From Clostridiales bacterium (lineage in GTDB: Bacteria > Bacillota_A > Clostridia > Saccharofermentanales > Saccharofermentanaceae), in NCBI GenBank assembly GCA_024695545.1, contig JAILHZ010000142.1, positions 1-15,020 of the forward strand: a stretch of DNA of 15,020 bases, in the 5' to 3' direction. Position numbers and translations under genes: made by a program. Below are positions 1 to 7,322 of this stretch, piece after piece. The notes below the pieces were generated by a model. That model had not been told where the DNA came from. It made no database searches and saw only the letters and a list, made by a program, of their open reading frames with translations. Every line of letters begins with the position of its first letter. Within the stretch, counting starts at the first letter, position 1.

Positions 1-1472
1 GCAGCAGCAACCTGGTCACGGTCGAGACCTCTGGTCTTAAACTCATGCTCGCCGTCGCGCCATGTGATAACACTCTCGACAAATGCGTTCGTGCGGCCTC
101 CCGGCGGAATCGTGACGGTGTAGTCGGCGAAGAACGGGAGCGTCCTTCCGAACTGCTGGTAGACCTTCTGCAGCGCGCGCATGAAGGCGTCGAACTGACC
201 TTCACCGGAAGCACTGGCTTCGTGTACATTATCGTCGATCTGGATGCGCATCGTCGCAACCGGATTGAGGTCGCGCGCGTGGCAGACATAGTAGTTTAAG
301 ATCTTAACGTGGGACTCGCCGTTGCCCTTGCCGAGAACGTCCGCAACAATGTACGGGAGCTCGTCGGTCATAACACTCTCCTTGTTATCGCCCATCTCAA
401 CGATGCGCGCCGTAACCTTCTCCAGCGACTCCTGATCGAGATCGAGCCCGAATTCTTCAAGATTCTTCGCGATGCTCGCGCGGCCCGAAGATTTCCCGAG
501 CGCGTACTGACGGAATCTTCCGAAGCGCTCCGGTGCGAGCTTATTGCAGTACAGGGAATCCTTCGTATCGCCGTCTGCGTGGACACCGCAGGTCTGCGTA
601 AATACCGCGGAACCCGTGATCGGCTGATTCTTCGGGATACGCATGCCGGAAAAGGACTCGACCATCTTACTTACGTGCTCGAGCGCCGTTTCATTGATGT
701 CCGTCGATCTGTTCTCACAGAAGTCCGCAACCGCGCCGACGATCGAAGCCAGAGGTGCATTGCCCGCTCTCTCACCGAGACCGTTAACAGTAACATGAAC
801 ACCCTTCGCGCCGGCTTTTACCGCCATGATGGTGTTTCCTACGGACATATCGTAGTCATTATGTGCATGGAAATCGAAGTGTACCTCCGGGAAAAGAGAA
901 CACATCTTCTTTACGTATTCAAAAGTCATATCCGGTGTCAGAACACCCAGTGTGTCGCACAGCATGATGCGCTCCACCGGAAGGACCGAGATCTCGGAAA
1001 CGAGCATCTTTACATAATCGAAATCATTCTGGACACCATTACTCCAGTCCTCGAGATAGACATTGACCTTCATGTCGCGGAAAGCAGCGTCCTCGATAAC
1101 ACGACGGATCTCACCGACATGCTGTTCCGGAGTCTTTCCGAGCTGCGCGGTCAGATGGTGCATCGAGCTCTTGCAAAGGAGATTCACAACGCGTCCGCCG
1201 GCATTCTGGATCCAGGAAAGCGAGTGCCCTCTGTCAACGAAAGCAAGTACCTCGACCTTGTCGAGATAGCCCTTGCGGCCGGCCCACTCTGTGATCTTCT
1301 GAAGTGCTTCAAAATCACCGTCGGAAATACGTGCGGATGTGACCTCGACGCGATCGACTTTAACCTCGTCCAGAAGGATCTTGGCTATGCTGAGTTTCTC
1401 GCTGGGAGTAAAGGAAACTCCCGGGGTCTGTTCACCATCCCGAAGGGTGGTATCCATGATTTCCAGTTTCAT
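1..1472 (-). CDS. 2-isopropylmalate synthase family protein, partial (C-terminus beyond left edge)
   Basis: Reading the minus strand from ATG at 1472 gives 490 codons that run off the left edge without a stop. It is a DRE-TIM metallolyase that condenses an acyl-CoA with a 2-oxo acid. The catalytic motif DTTLRDGEQ lies at residues 7-15, the metal-binding HAHND at 202-206 and GLGERAGN at 231-238. From about residue 385 onward the sequence resembles the LeuA allosteric (dimer) domain (ILNYYVCHARD, then GEGQFDAFMRAL). Only a short tail should be missing. A ribosome binding site AAAGGTGAG (1477-1485) sits 4 nt before this ATG, favouring it over the in-frame Met at codon 6. The family is secure. 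Substrate is not: 2-isopropylmalate synthase (leucine) is the default, but this divergent subgroup with the regulatory domain could also make citramalate (isoleucine). No leu/ilv neighbour is visible in the window to decide. Confidence 0.88.
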   Translation of the reverse strand, partial: MKLEIMDTTLRDGEQTPGVSFTPSEKLSIAKILLDEVKVDRVEVTSARISDGDFEALQKITEWAGRKGYLDKVEVLAFVDRGHSLSWIQNAGGRVVNLLCKSSMHHLTAQLGKTPEQHVGEIRRVIEDAAFRDMKVNVYLEDWSNGVQNDFDYVKMLVSEISVLPVERIMLCDTLGVLTPDMTFEYVKKMCSLFPEVHFDFHAHNDYDMSVGNTIMAVKAGAKGVHVTVNGLGERAGNAPLASIVGAVADFCENRSTDINETALEHVSKMVESFSGMRIPKNQPITGSAVFTQTCGVHADGDTKDSLYCNKLAPERFGRFRQYALGKSSGRASIAKNLEEFGLDLDQESLEKVTARIVEMGDNKESVMTDELPYIVADVLGKGNGESHVKILNYYVCHARDLNPVATMRIQIDDNVHEASASGEGQFDAFMRALQKVYQQFGRTLPFFADYTVTIPPGGRTNAFVESVITWRDGEHEFKTRGLDRDQVAA

Positions 1473-1504
1473 GCGGCTCACCTTTCCCGTATTTCGATAG
1501 ACCC

Positions 1505-1513
1505 AGTATAGCA
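1505..1513 (-). promoter_or_regulatory. Extended -10 promoter for the isopropylmalate synthase-family gene
   Basis: On the minus strand TGC-TATACT is an extended -10 (TGn at 1513-1511, hexamer 1510-1505). No good -35 is seen at 16-18 bp. Transcription would start near 1498, leaving a leader of only about 26 nt. That is too short for a T-box or an attenuator, which is unusual for a branched-chain amino acid gene. Predicted from motif only. Confidence 0.42.
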
Positions 1514-1559
1514 GAAACGAAACGGAAATGCTTTTGCTATTTCTTTTTTTCATTTTTTT

Positions 1560-1568
1560 TGAGATAAT
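1560..1568 (+). promoter_or_regulatory. Extended -10 promoter for the diguanylate cyclase gene
   Basis: TGA-GATAAT at 1560-1568 is a TGn-extended -10, preceded by a long T-rich tract (1540-1560) that may act as an UP-like or bendable region. No convincing -35 is present at 17 bp; a TTGCTA at 1534-1539 is 23 bp away, too far. The leader is about 65 nt. No c-di-GMP riboswitch (GEMM) consensus is recognisable in it. Confidence 0.38.
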
Positions 1569-1640
1569 GGGGAACGTGGGAGAAAGCATTTACATAAAGG
1601 AAGTTTTTTTGGAAGGAAAAGCCTGTAAGGAGTTACGACC

Positions 1641-2591
1641 ATGAGCAAAGGTAAATTGAATCCCTTCTTCTCCGATGAGAAGATCCTGGAAATCATACGT
1701 GATTATTCGAATGACACGATCTATTTCAAGGACACACAATCCCGTTTTATCTGGAATAACCGTTCCCATGCGGCACAGTTCGGTGTGACCGATCCACGGG
1801 AGATGGTCGGCAAGACAGACGCCGACTTCTACCCGAAGGAGTTTGCCGCGCGCGCCAGAAGAGAAGAGATGGAGATCATGGACACCAGAACTCCTCTCGT
1901 TTCCAATATCGAGAAACTTGAGAAAGCGGATGGTTCCATCGTCTGGTATTCCGCTTCAAAATATCCGATCATCGACAATCAGGACAAGGTCATCGGCACC
2001 TGGGGCATCAGCCGCAATATCACGGCGCTGAAGATCGTCGAGGAAGAGCTCAGCCGTACCAACGAGAAGCTGAAGAGACTTTCGCAGGTCGATGATCTGA
2101 CCGGTCTTTTCAACCGCCGTTATTTCTACGAGATGATCGAGAAGACCGCTTCGCAGTATGACAGAAGAAACAACCGCAAGAAGGATGATCCGGATGACAC
2201 GTTCTCCCTGATCTCCCTCGACATCGATTTCTTCAAGAAGATCAACGACGATTACGGTCATAACAAGGGCGACGATGTTCTGCGTCTTGTCGCAGGTATC
2301 CTCACCTCCCAGTGCAGAAAGTCCGATATGGTCTTCCGCATCGGCGGCGATGAGTTCATGATGCTTCTGCCGGACACACCTCTCAAGGGTGCCAAGGTCC
2401 AGGCCGAGCGCGTTCGTACCGCACTTTCCGGTGCGCCGATCGTTCTCGATGAGAAAGCCGATCCGGTCCGCCTTACCGCAAGCATGGGCATCTCCTGCTA
2501 CAAGGACTGCAAGGATGTCGCCGAGCTGATCCACGCAGCCGACGAGCGTCTCTACACATCCAAGAATCTCGGCCGTGACCGCGCCACCTGA
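1641..2591 (+). CDS. PAS-GGDEF diguanylate cyclase
   Basis: A 316-residue cytoplasmic protein expected to make cyclic di-GMP from two GTP. No signal peptide or membrane segment is present. Residues about 12-128 form a PAS sensor domain (NDTIYFKDTQSRFIWNN, then DGSIVWY and GISRNIT). A short coiled linker at 130-148 connects to a GGDEF domain starting at DDLTGLFNRRYF (151-162). The active-site loop GGDEF at 235-239 and the upstream Asp residues of LDIDFFKKIN (193-202) are intact, so activity is expected. RKSD at 226-229 stands exactly five residues before GGDEF, matching the RxxD product-inhibition I-site. AAGGAG at 1627-1632 supports the start. The PAS ligand cannot be told. The gene is the only one left of dnaA read towards the origin, so leftward replication meets it head-on. 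Its stop abuts the gatD stop. Confidence 0.93.
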   Translation: MSKGKLNPFFSDEKILEIIRDYSNDTIYFKDTQSRFIWNNRSHAAQFGVTDPREMVGKTDADFYPKEFAARARREEMEIMDTRTPLVSNIEKLEKADGSIVWYSASKYPIIDNQDKVIGTWGISRNITALKIVEEELSRTNEKLKRLSQVDDLTGLFNRRYFYEMIEKTASQYDRRNNRKKDDPDDTFSLISLDIDFFKKINDDYGHNKGDDVLRLVAGILTSQCRKSDMVFRIGGDEFMMLLPDTPLKGAKVQAERVRTALSGAPIVLDEKADPVRLTASMGISCYKDCKDVAELIHAADERLYTSKNLGRDRAT

Positions 2592-3365
2592 TTACGGAGC
2601 GGTATTCCCCTTCTCTTTATAACGCAGCAGCGCGGCTCTCGCGAAATCCTCGTTCTCCGTAGAGAGTTCCGGCAGCTCATAATCCTCCCCGTAGCGGCGC
2701 TTCAGCGCGAGGCGAAGGAGATGGTCCGTCATGCGCGGATTCTTCGGCAGGAAAGATCCGTGGGAATAGGTGCAGTAAACGTTATTGTAGACCGCGCCCT
2801 CGAAGCCGTCTTTTCCGTTGTTTCCGGCTCCCTCGAGCACCTTGGCCATCGGCTTGACGGAAGGTCCGAGATAGGTGCGTCCGCTGTGGTTCTCAAATCC
2901 GTAGAGGATCCCGCTGTCAGAAACGCCGTCCTCTTTCAGAAAGTCCGCTTCGTACGTGGTGTCCTGGATATATCTGACGTCCTCTCCGACCGTGTAGATA
3001 TCGATCGCGCCGAGGCACTCGATCTTCGTTCCGTCATGCTCCTGATAGTAATGTCCGAGCATCTGATAGCCGCCGCAGATACACAGGAACACCATGCCGT
3101 TCTCTATGGCTTCTTTAACCTTCGGGCCCTTCACTTCGACAAAATCCTTTCGGATCACGTTCTGTTCGGCATCCTGTCCGCCACCAAGGAAAACGATATC
3201 GAAGTCGTTCTCATCAAATTCATCGCCGATCGATACCGGCACCATCTTGACCTTGATGCCACGCAGCTCGGCCCTTCTTATCAGGCTCAGGACATTTCCT
3301 CTGTCTCCGTAGAGATTCAGGAGGTCCGGGTACATATGACAGATACGGAGTTCAATTTCAGCCAT
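2592..3365 (-). CDS. gatD: Lipid II isoglutaminyl synthase, glutaminase subunit GatD
   Basis: A 257-residue class I glutamine amidotransferase of the CobB/CobQ-like type. With MurT it amidates the alpha-carboxyl of D-glutamate in the lipid II stem peptide; GatD releases ammonia from glutamine. The nucleophile is Cys97 in LCICGGYQMLG (94-104) and the catalytic His is His202 in TYSHGSFLPKNP. The N-terminus RICHMYPDLLNLYGDRGN is typical of GatD, as is GFENHSGRTYLG (156-167). Length matches the family (about 240-260). The gene lies 12 bp downstream of murT; its ribosome binding site (AAGGAGAG) overlaps the murT stop codon, which suggests translational coupling. It is last in the sortase-murT-gatD operon. 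No terminator follows: its stop codon touches that of the convergent diguanylate cyclase gene. Confidence 0.93.
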   Translation of the reverse strand: MAEIELRICHMYPDLLNLYGDRGNVLSLIRRAELRGIKVKMVPVSIGDEFDENDFDIVFLGGGQDAEQNVIRKDFVEVKGPKVKEAIENGMVFLCICGGYQMLGHYYQEHDGTKIECLGAIDIYTVGEDVRYIQDTTYEADFLKEDGVSDSGILYGFENHSGRTYLGPSVKPMAKVLEGAGNNGKDGFEGAVYNNVYCTYSHGSFLPKNPRMTDHLLRLALKRRYGEDYELPELSTENEDFARAALLRYKEKGNTAP

Positions 3366-3377
3366 TTCCTTCTCTCC

Positions 3378-4856
3378 TTACTTCCAGAAATCCTTAAGGT
3401 GATATCTCTTTACGAGGATCGACCGCAGAGCAAGCATCGATGTGTAGTTCGGCAGAATATACAGGCACTTGCCAGGTGTCGAGTCGGAGATCGCCTGATC
3501 GAGGAGCTCCGCGCATTCTTCCATCGGCTTGGCGATGATGCGTGATCTGTCCACGCCGGAATAAAGGACGCGGAGCATCATGTCGCCATAGCGGTCGCCC
3601 GAAACATAGACCTTCTCCGGGAATTCCTTCGATTCGAAGTCAACATCCCAGATCCAGGAAACGTCCTTACCGTCGGCAATGTTACTGTTGAGAAGCATGT
3701 AGATCCCTTCGGCATCCGATGCGCCGGCAACGAAAGACAGCGCACGGTCGAGACCGACCGGGTTCTTTACGAGAAGTACGCAGATCTTCTTATCGCCGAT
3801 AGCGATCTTCTCCATTCGTCCGAACGCCGCTTCCACGTGTTCTAAGGCTGCGGCGCACTTTTCAAACGAGAGCTCTTCCTTATCGCCGATCTTCTCGCCC
3901 ATTCTTACACAGGCAGATACCGCGGCGATGGAGTTATAGAAGTTGTGCATGCCCGGGATCGGGAGCTTGACGCGCTTTTCCGTGATGCCGGATGAAGCGG
4001 TCTCATCTCTTCCCTCGCCCGCGTCAAGGAGCGAAAGCTCGTATCCCTCATCGGACGGGTTCTTCGCGAGATCATACTTTACGAAGAAGCGCGGTGCTTT
4101 TCTTGTCTTGCCGCATTTTTCGCAGGCAAAAGCACCGAGGTGGCCGAAGGATCTTGCGGTATAGGTGTACTTCGTCTTGCAGCCTGTGCAGTACTCGGCG
4201 TCCGAAGATGCCGGAAGCACACCGGACTTATCCGGATAGGTGATGTTATTGTAGTGCATGGACTCTTCGGAAAGACCGTAGAATACCGTTCTTCCTTCGC
4301 GTCCTTTGTAAAGCTCGGAAACCAGGGAGTCATCGCTGTTCAGAAGGATATCCGCTTCGCAGGAATCCAGTCCTTTCGCGATGAGATCACGTGTGTGCGC
4401 CAGTTCGCCGAAACGGTCAAGCTGGTCTCTGAAAAGGTTTGTGACTACGGATACTTTCGGCATGATCTGACAGGCGATCTTTCCGTATGCGCCTTCGTCG
4501 GTCTCCAGTACGCAGATGACCTTCTTTCCGGCCTTATCGGCTTTCTTCATCTCTTTTCTTCCGAAGATCATGGAAGTGGCGACACCCGAGAGAAGGTTCG
4601 CGCCGGAAACATTCGTGACGACGGTATAACCGCAGTTTCTGAAGATATCAGTTATCATGTGGGTCGTGGTCGTCTTACCGTTCGTGCCCGTGATCGTTAC
4701 ACAATCGCGGCCGGCACAGAGCTTTTTCAGGATATTCGGATCAACCTTCGCAGCAACCTTTCCGGGAAGTGTCGTTGCACCTCTTCCGAGGACCCTAAGT
4801 CCCAGCTTCGTACACTTCGCGGAAAAAACAGCCAGATGAAATCTCAGTGATGCCAT
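3378..4856 (-). CDS. murT: Lipid II isoglutaminyl synthase, Mur-ligase subunit MurT
   Basis: A 492-residue Mur ligase homologue that activates lipid II D-glutamate with ATP so that ammonia from GatD yields D-isoglutamine. The P-loop is GTNGKTTTT (57-65). ETDEGAYGK (118-126) and TNLFRDQLDRFGEL (139-152) are central Mur-ligase motifs as seen in MurT. A four-cysteine zinc ribbon is complete: Cys223, Cys226, Cys245, Cys248. The C-terminal MurT domain begins around residue 347 with RMEKI, followed by KNPVGLDRAL and WIWDVDFE (401-408). The length is slightly above that of the S. aureus protein. A purine-rich GGGGAGAGG site immediately precedes the ATG. It is separated from the upstream sortase stop by 13 bp and from gatD by 12 bp, so the three are almost certainly cotranscribed. 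Found in Gram-positive bacteria with amidated peptidoglycan. Confidence 0.94.
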   Translation of the reverse strand: MASLRFHLAVFSAKCTKLGLRVLGRGATTLPGKVAAKVDPNILKKLCAGRDCVTITGTNGKTTTTHMITDIFRNCGYTVVTNVSGANLLSGVATSMIFGRKEMKKADKAGKKVICVLETDEGAYGKIACQIMPKVSVVTNLFRDQLDRFGELAHTRDLIAKGLDSCEADILLNSDDSLVSELYKGREGRTVFYGLSEESMHYNNITYPDKSGVLPASSDAEYCTGCKTKYTYTARSFGHLGAFACEKCGKTRKAPRFFVKYDLAKNPSDEGYELSLLDAGEGRDETASSGITEKRVKLPIPGMHNFYNSIAAVSACVRMGEKIGDKEELSFEKCAAALEHVEAAFGRMEKIAIGDKKICVLLVKNPVGLDRALSFVAGASDAEGIYMLLNSNIADGKDVSWIWDVDFESKEFPEKVYVSGDRYGDMMLRVLYSGVDRSRIIAKPMEECAELLDQAISDSTPGKCLYILPNYTSMLALRSILVKRYHLKDFWK

Positions 4857-4869
4857 TTACCTCTCCCCG

Positions 4870-5583
4870 TCACTCTACAAGATGTCCGACGATCAACAGT
4901 CTGTGTGTTGCAACACCGAGAGGGGTACATGTCACCAGTGTCACCTGCTTGCCGGTACCATCATCGATGTCGATATACTTATCCAGATCTGCAGGATCTA
5001 CTGCCTCATAGATCGTATCTACTTTGTAGGTGTATTTGTTTCCGTCGATGCCGGAGATCTCGATCGTATCCCCGATCTTCACTTCTCCGAGGGAGTGGAA
5101 GAGCTTACCGGCGGCGCGCATTCTGTGTCCGAGAATGACCATATTGCCTTCCTGTCCAGGATCCGCCGTACCCTTCAGTCTTCCCGCGCCGTAACGGAGA
5201 GACACGATCGTCGCGTCATCCCAGAGCGGAATATCGATATCGACGGACGGGATCTTGATCGTACCGAGCGCTGTCAGTACGACTTCTTCCGGAAGCTCGG
5301 CCACAATGGTCTTATAGTCCGCATGTGTGCCGTTGACTTCCTCTTCGCCGTAATAGTATTCAAATTCTTCGCCGCTGACCTCATTACCCGAGGACTTTAC
5401 AACGAAAGTCGACTGGCTCTCTTCCTTGATGCTCTCCATCATGTCGTCCGTGACTTTCTGGCGTTTCATATTCTTGATAGGATCGATCAGAAGCAGCACA
5501 ACACCTACAACCAGACAGATCACAGCTATCAGGATGAGGATGATATTTCTCCAGTTGATGTCACCGTTTTTCTTTCTAAACAT
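4870..5583 (-). CDS. Sortase family cysteine transpeptidase
   Basis: A 237-residue membrane-anchored sortase. A short basic N-terminus is followed by one hydrophobic segment (about residues 13-33), with the catalytic domain outside the cell. The triad is complete: His153 in ILGHRMRAAGKLFHSL, Cys219 in TLVTCTP, Arg228 in THRLLIVG. Residues 40-95 are an acidic, poorly conserved linker. Sortases cleave an LPXTG-like signal and join the protein to peptidoglycan precursor (lipid II) or to pilin. The class is not clear: TLVTCTP..THRLLIVGH resembles class C/D, but there is no obvious pilin-sortase lid or C-terminal membrane segment. No substrate gene with a sorting signal lies in the window, so it may be a housekeeping enzyme. 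GGAG about 8 nt upstream supports the start. First gene of an operon with murT and gatD. Confidence 0.92.
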   Translation of the reverse strand: MFRKKNGDINWRNIILILIAVICLVVGVVLLLIDPIKNMKRQKVTDDMMESIKEESQSTFVVKSSGNEVSGEEFEYYYGEEEVNGTHADYKTIVAELPEEVVLTALGTIKIPSVDIDIPLWDDATIVSLRYGAGRLKGTADPGQEGNMVILGHRMRAAGKLFHSLGEVKIGDTIEISGIDGNKYTYKVDTIYEAVDPADLDKYIDIDDGTGKQVTLVTCTPLGVATHRLLIVGHLVE

Positions 5584-5615
5584 ATATTCTCCAATTAAGA
5601 ATTTCTTTGCGATTT

Positions 5616-5645
5616 ATTATATCAGATACTTTCAGAAAGTGATAA
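5616..5645 (-). promoter_or_regulatory. Promoter of the sortase-murT-gatD operon
   Basis: On the minus strand the consensus -10 TATAAT (5621-5616) carries a TGn extension (5624-5622). The -35 candidate TTATCA (5645-5640) matches TTGACA at four of six positions with an 18-bp spacer. It overlaps the oppositely oriented dnaA promoter, so the two probably compete or share regulation. Confidence 0.58.
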
Positions 5646-5655
5646 TTTCTGATAT
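5619..5655. repeat. Dyad linking the divergent sortase and dnaA -10 elements
   Basis: ATATCAGA (5619-5626) and TCTGATAT (5648-5655) form a perfect 8-bp inverted repeat, each arm covering one of the two -10 elements. Nested inside is ACTTTC-A-GAAAGT (5628-5640), another perfect dyad. Their centres are 5637 and 5634. This arrangement fits an operator for a dimeric regulator, though part of the outer symmetry may just follow from two similar extended -10 boxes facing each other. Confidence 0.5.
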
Positions 5656-5658
5656 GAT
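5631..5658 (+). promoter_or_regulatory. dnaA promoter
   Basis: TATGAT at 5653-5658 with a TGA extension (5650-5652) is a good extended -10. TTCAGA at 5631-5636 is a four-of-six -35 at 16 bp spacing. The leader would be about 60 nt. No DnaA box was found in 5584-5727, so classical DnaA autorepression at this promoter is not evident. Confidence 0.5.
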
Positions 5659-5727
5659 GATTCTACTTTTTATCTTCGCCGTGGGCTCTTTACGAGAAGG
5701 CGATATTTCTAAGCGGGTGAATCAAGG

Positions 5728-7056
5728 ATGGATGTGAATAAGATCTGGAGTAAAACTCTGCCAATCTTAAAGGATGAGGTGTCTGACATTAAGTATAAGA
5801 CCTTTATTCTGCCGATGGTTCCGGCTTTTGCGAACGATGATGTCTTTATCCTCACCGCACAGGATGCTTTTTCCCAGGAACAGATCATTCCGATGATTCC
5901 TCTGATCAAGAACTGTATTTCCGCTGCCGTTGGAAAAGAACTGGACGTCAAGATCGAGCTTCCTGATTCTTCTCTTACTCTGGAGATGATCCATCAGCAC
6001 ACATCCTCCGCGCCGGCTGTCTCTTCCGAGAACTCCGCATCGCAGCTGAATCCCGCATATACCTTTGATTCCTTTATCGTCGGTGCCGGTAACCGCTTCG
6101 CCCATGCGGCCTGCGTTTCCGTAGCCGAAGGCGGTAAGCAGTATAATCCCATCTTCCTTTACGGTGGTTCGGGCTTAGGTAAGACCCACCTGATGCATGC
6201 CGTAGGTAATGCAGTGAAGCAGAAGATACCTTCCGAGAAAGTCGTTTACGTCAACTGCGAGCGTTTCGTCAACGAGTTTATCGCGACGATCCAGAGCGGC
6301 AAGTACGACGATTTCCGCGAGAAGTACAGAAATGCGGACTTCCTTCTGATCGACGATATCCAGTTTCTCGAGCGAAAAGAACAGACTCAGGTCGAGTTCT
6401 TCCATACTTTTAACGAATTATACGAATCCGGCAAGATGATCCTCATGACCTGTGATAAGCCGCCGCAAAGCCTTTCTTCCCTCGAAGAAAGACTCCGTTC
6501 GCGCTTCTCTTCCGGTCTGATCGTTGATATCCAGCCGGCGGACTATGAGACACGTATCGCTATTCTTAAGAGAAGAATGCAGGATGAGCATATCAATCTC
6601 TCTGACGATATCGTGGATTACATCGCATCCAACTTTGCATCGAACATCCGTGAGCTCGACGGTGCTTTTAAAACAGTCGTAGCTTACTGCTTCCTGGCCA
6701 ATTCCTTCACGCTGGACGATGCGAAGATCGCGCTTAAGGACATGATCTCTCCGAAGCAGGCCAGACAGGTCACACCGGAGATCATTGTCGAAGTCGTTGC
6801 GCGTGCTTATAACATCACTGTCAATGACATCATGTCGAACAAGAGAAGCAAGGAGATCATCGTTCCGCGTCAGGTCTGCATGTTTCTCTGCCGCTCCGAA
6901 CTGAACATGACTTATCCTAAGATTGGTGAGTTCTTCGGAGGCAAAGACCACACGACGATTCTTCACGCCTGTAACAAAATTGAAACAGGGCTGAAAGAAG
7001 AAGGTTCCGAGCTCAGCATTCGCATCGAGTCCATAAAAAAGCGTCTTTTTAACTAA
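5728..7056 (+). CDS. dnaA: Chromosomal replication initiator DnaA
   Basis: A 442-residue AAA+ initiator that binds DnaA boxes in oriC, melts the origin and recruits the helicase. Domain I (about 1-75) starts with IWSKTLPILKDEVSDIKYKTFILPM. A short, low-complexity domain II (about 82-108) follows. Domain III begins at YTFDSFIVGAGNRFAHAA with Walker A GGSGLGKT (146-153), Walker B LLIDDIQF (206-213) and the sensor II region NIRELDGAFK (306-315). Domain IV ends with the DNA-binding signature FGGKDHTTILHA (403-414). All key elements are intact and the length is normal. GGGTGA at 5715-5720 is the likely ribosome binding site, 7 nt before the ATG. It is followed directly by oriC and dnaN, the standard Gram-positive order. 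Confidence 0.98.
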   Translation: MDVNKIWSKTLPILKDEVSDIKYKTFILPMVPAFANDDVFILTAQDAFSQEQIIPMIPLIKNCISAAVGKELDVKIELPDSSLTLEMIHQHTSSAPAVSSENSASQLNPAYTFDSFIVGAGNRFAHAACVSVAEGGKQYNPIFLYGGSGLGKTHLMHAVGNAVKQKIPSEKVVYVNCERFVNEFIATIQSGKYDDFREKYRNADFLLIDDIQFLERKEQTQVEFFHTFNELYESGKMILMTCDKPPQSLSSLEERLRSRFSSGLIVDIQPADYETRIAILKRRMQDEHINLSDDIVDYIASNFASNIRELDGAFKTVVAYCFLANSFTLDDAKIALKDMISPKQARQVTPEIIVEVVARAYNITVNDIMSNKRSKEIIVPRQVCMFLCRSELNMTYPKIGEFFGGKDHTTILHACNKIETGLKEEGSELSIRIESIKKRLFN

Positions 7057-7093
7057 AGTTTTCCACTCTTTTTCGTTCATTTGTGGAAAACTT
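7056..7093. repeat. 11-bp inverted repeat containing two DnaA-box-like sequences
   Basis: AAGTTTTCCAC (7056-7066) and GTGGAAAACTT (7083-7093) are perfect reverse complements separated by 16 bp; the left arm starts at the last base of the dnaA stop codon. Each arm overlaps a DnaA-box variant (TTTTCCACT and TGTGGAAAA). GTGGAAAACTT occurs a third time at 7355-7365. The lack of a T-run after the right arm argues against a terminator and for a protein-binding role. Confidence 0.6.
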
Positions 7094-7117
7094 CTTTGGG
7101 AAAACAAGTGCATGAAT

Positions 7118-7126
7118 TGTGGATAA
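7118..7126 (-). other. DnaA box (consensus)
   Basis: TGTGGATAA on the plus strand, i.e. TTATCCACA on the minus strand, is a perfect match to the high-affinity DnaA box. Confidence 0.85.
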
Positions 7127-7143
7127 AATCTCACTGTGAGTAA

Positions 7144-7152
7144 GGTGGATAA
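7144..7152 (-). other. DnaA box (one mismatch)
   Basis: GGTGGATAA reads TTATCCACC on the minus strand, one base from consensus and in the same orientation as the box at 7118, 26 bp away. Confidence 0.65.
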
Positions 7153-7169
7153 CTCTTCTTCTTTTGCAC

Positions 7170-7227
7170 AGTGCTTTTCACTCGTTATACACATAAGAAA
7201 TGCTGATATTTCAGCCTGAAAAGCACT
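7170..7227 (+). terminator. Nested hairpin inside oriC, possible dnaA terminator
   Basis: AGTGCTTTTCA (7170-7180) and TGAAAAGCACT (7217-7227) form a perfect 11-bp stem. Inside it lies a second stem GCTGA-TATT-TCAGC (7202-7215) and the DnaA box at 7185-7193. The right arm runs into a short T-run (7227-7231). As RNA it could terminate dnaA transcripts; as DNA it could form a cruciform around the box. The 36-nt loop is long for an intrinsic terminator. Confidence 0.5.
7185..7193 (+). other. DnaA box
   Basis: TTATACACA fits the relaxed consensus TTATNCACA and points opposite to the other strong boxes, towards dnaN. It lies in the loop of the nested hairpin 7170-7227. Confidence 0.72.
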
Positions 7228-7308
7228 TTTTCACTATTTTCACAGAGCATAATATTAAGAAGGAGAATTACTTTTCTTCTGACTTTTATTGTTTGTATTT
7301 ATGCAGCG

Positions 7309-7322
7309 GCGGAAGATTCCGC
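7309..7322. repeat. GC-rich 14-bp dyad in the AT-rich part of oriC
   Basis: GCGGAA-GA-TTCCGC is a perfect 6-bp inverted repeat with a 2-bp centre. It stands out because the surrounding 200 bp are strongly AT-rich. No T-run follows, so it is not a terminator. Possible protein site; unproven. Confidence 0.5.

Noticed and set aside
309..1511. A 400-codon open frame on the plus strand
   Set aside because: It is the shadow of the minus-strand synthase-family gene, which has intact catalytic motifs, a ribosome binding site and family-length sequence; the plus-strand translation shows no recognisable domain.
1473..1640. T-box, leucine attenuator or c-di-GMP riboswitch between the divergent genes
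   Set aside because: The minus-strand leader is about 26 nt, and the plus-strand leader lacks the conserved GEMM or T-box sequences.
4140..5598. Long plus-strand open frames opposite murT and the sortase
   Set aside because: Translations are arginine/valine-rich antisense products with no domain, while the minus strand encodes complete, recognisable enzymes.
7056..7093. dnaA terminator at the first inverted repeat
   Set aside because: The stem is followed by CTTTGGG rather than a T-run, and both arms are DnaA-box-like; a binding role fits better.
6418..7194. A 258-codon minus-strand open frame running from dnaA through the oriC boxes
   Set aside because: Mostly antisense to the highly conserved dnaA and its start would lie within the DnaA-box region; no family resemblance.
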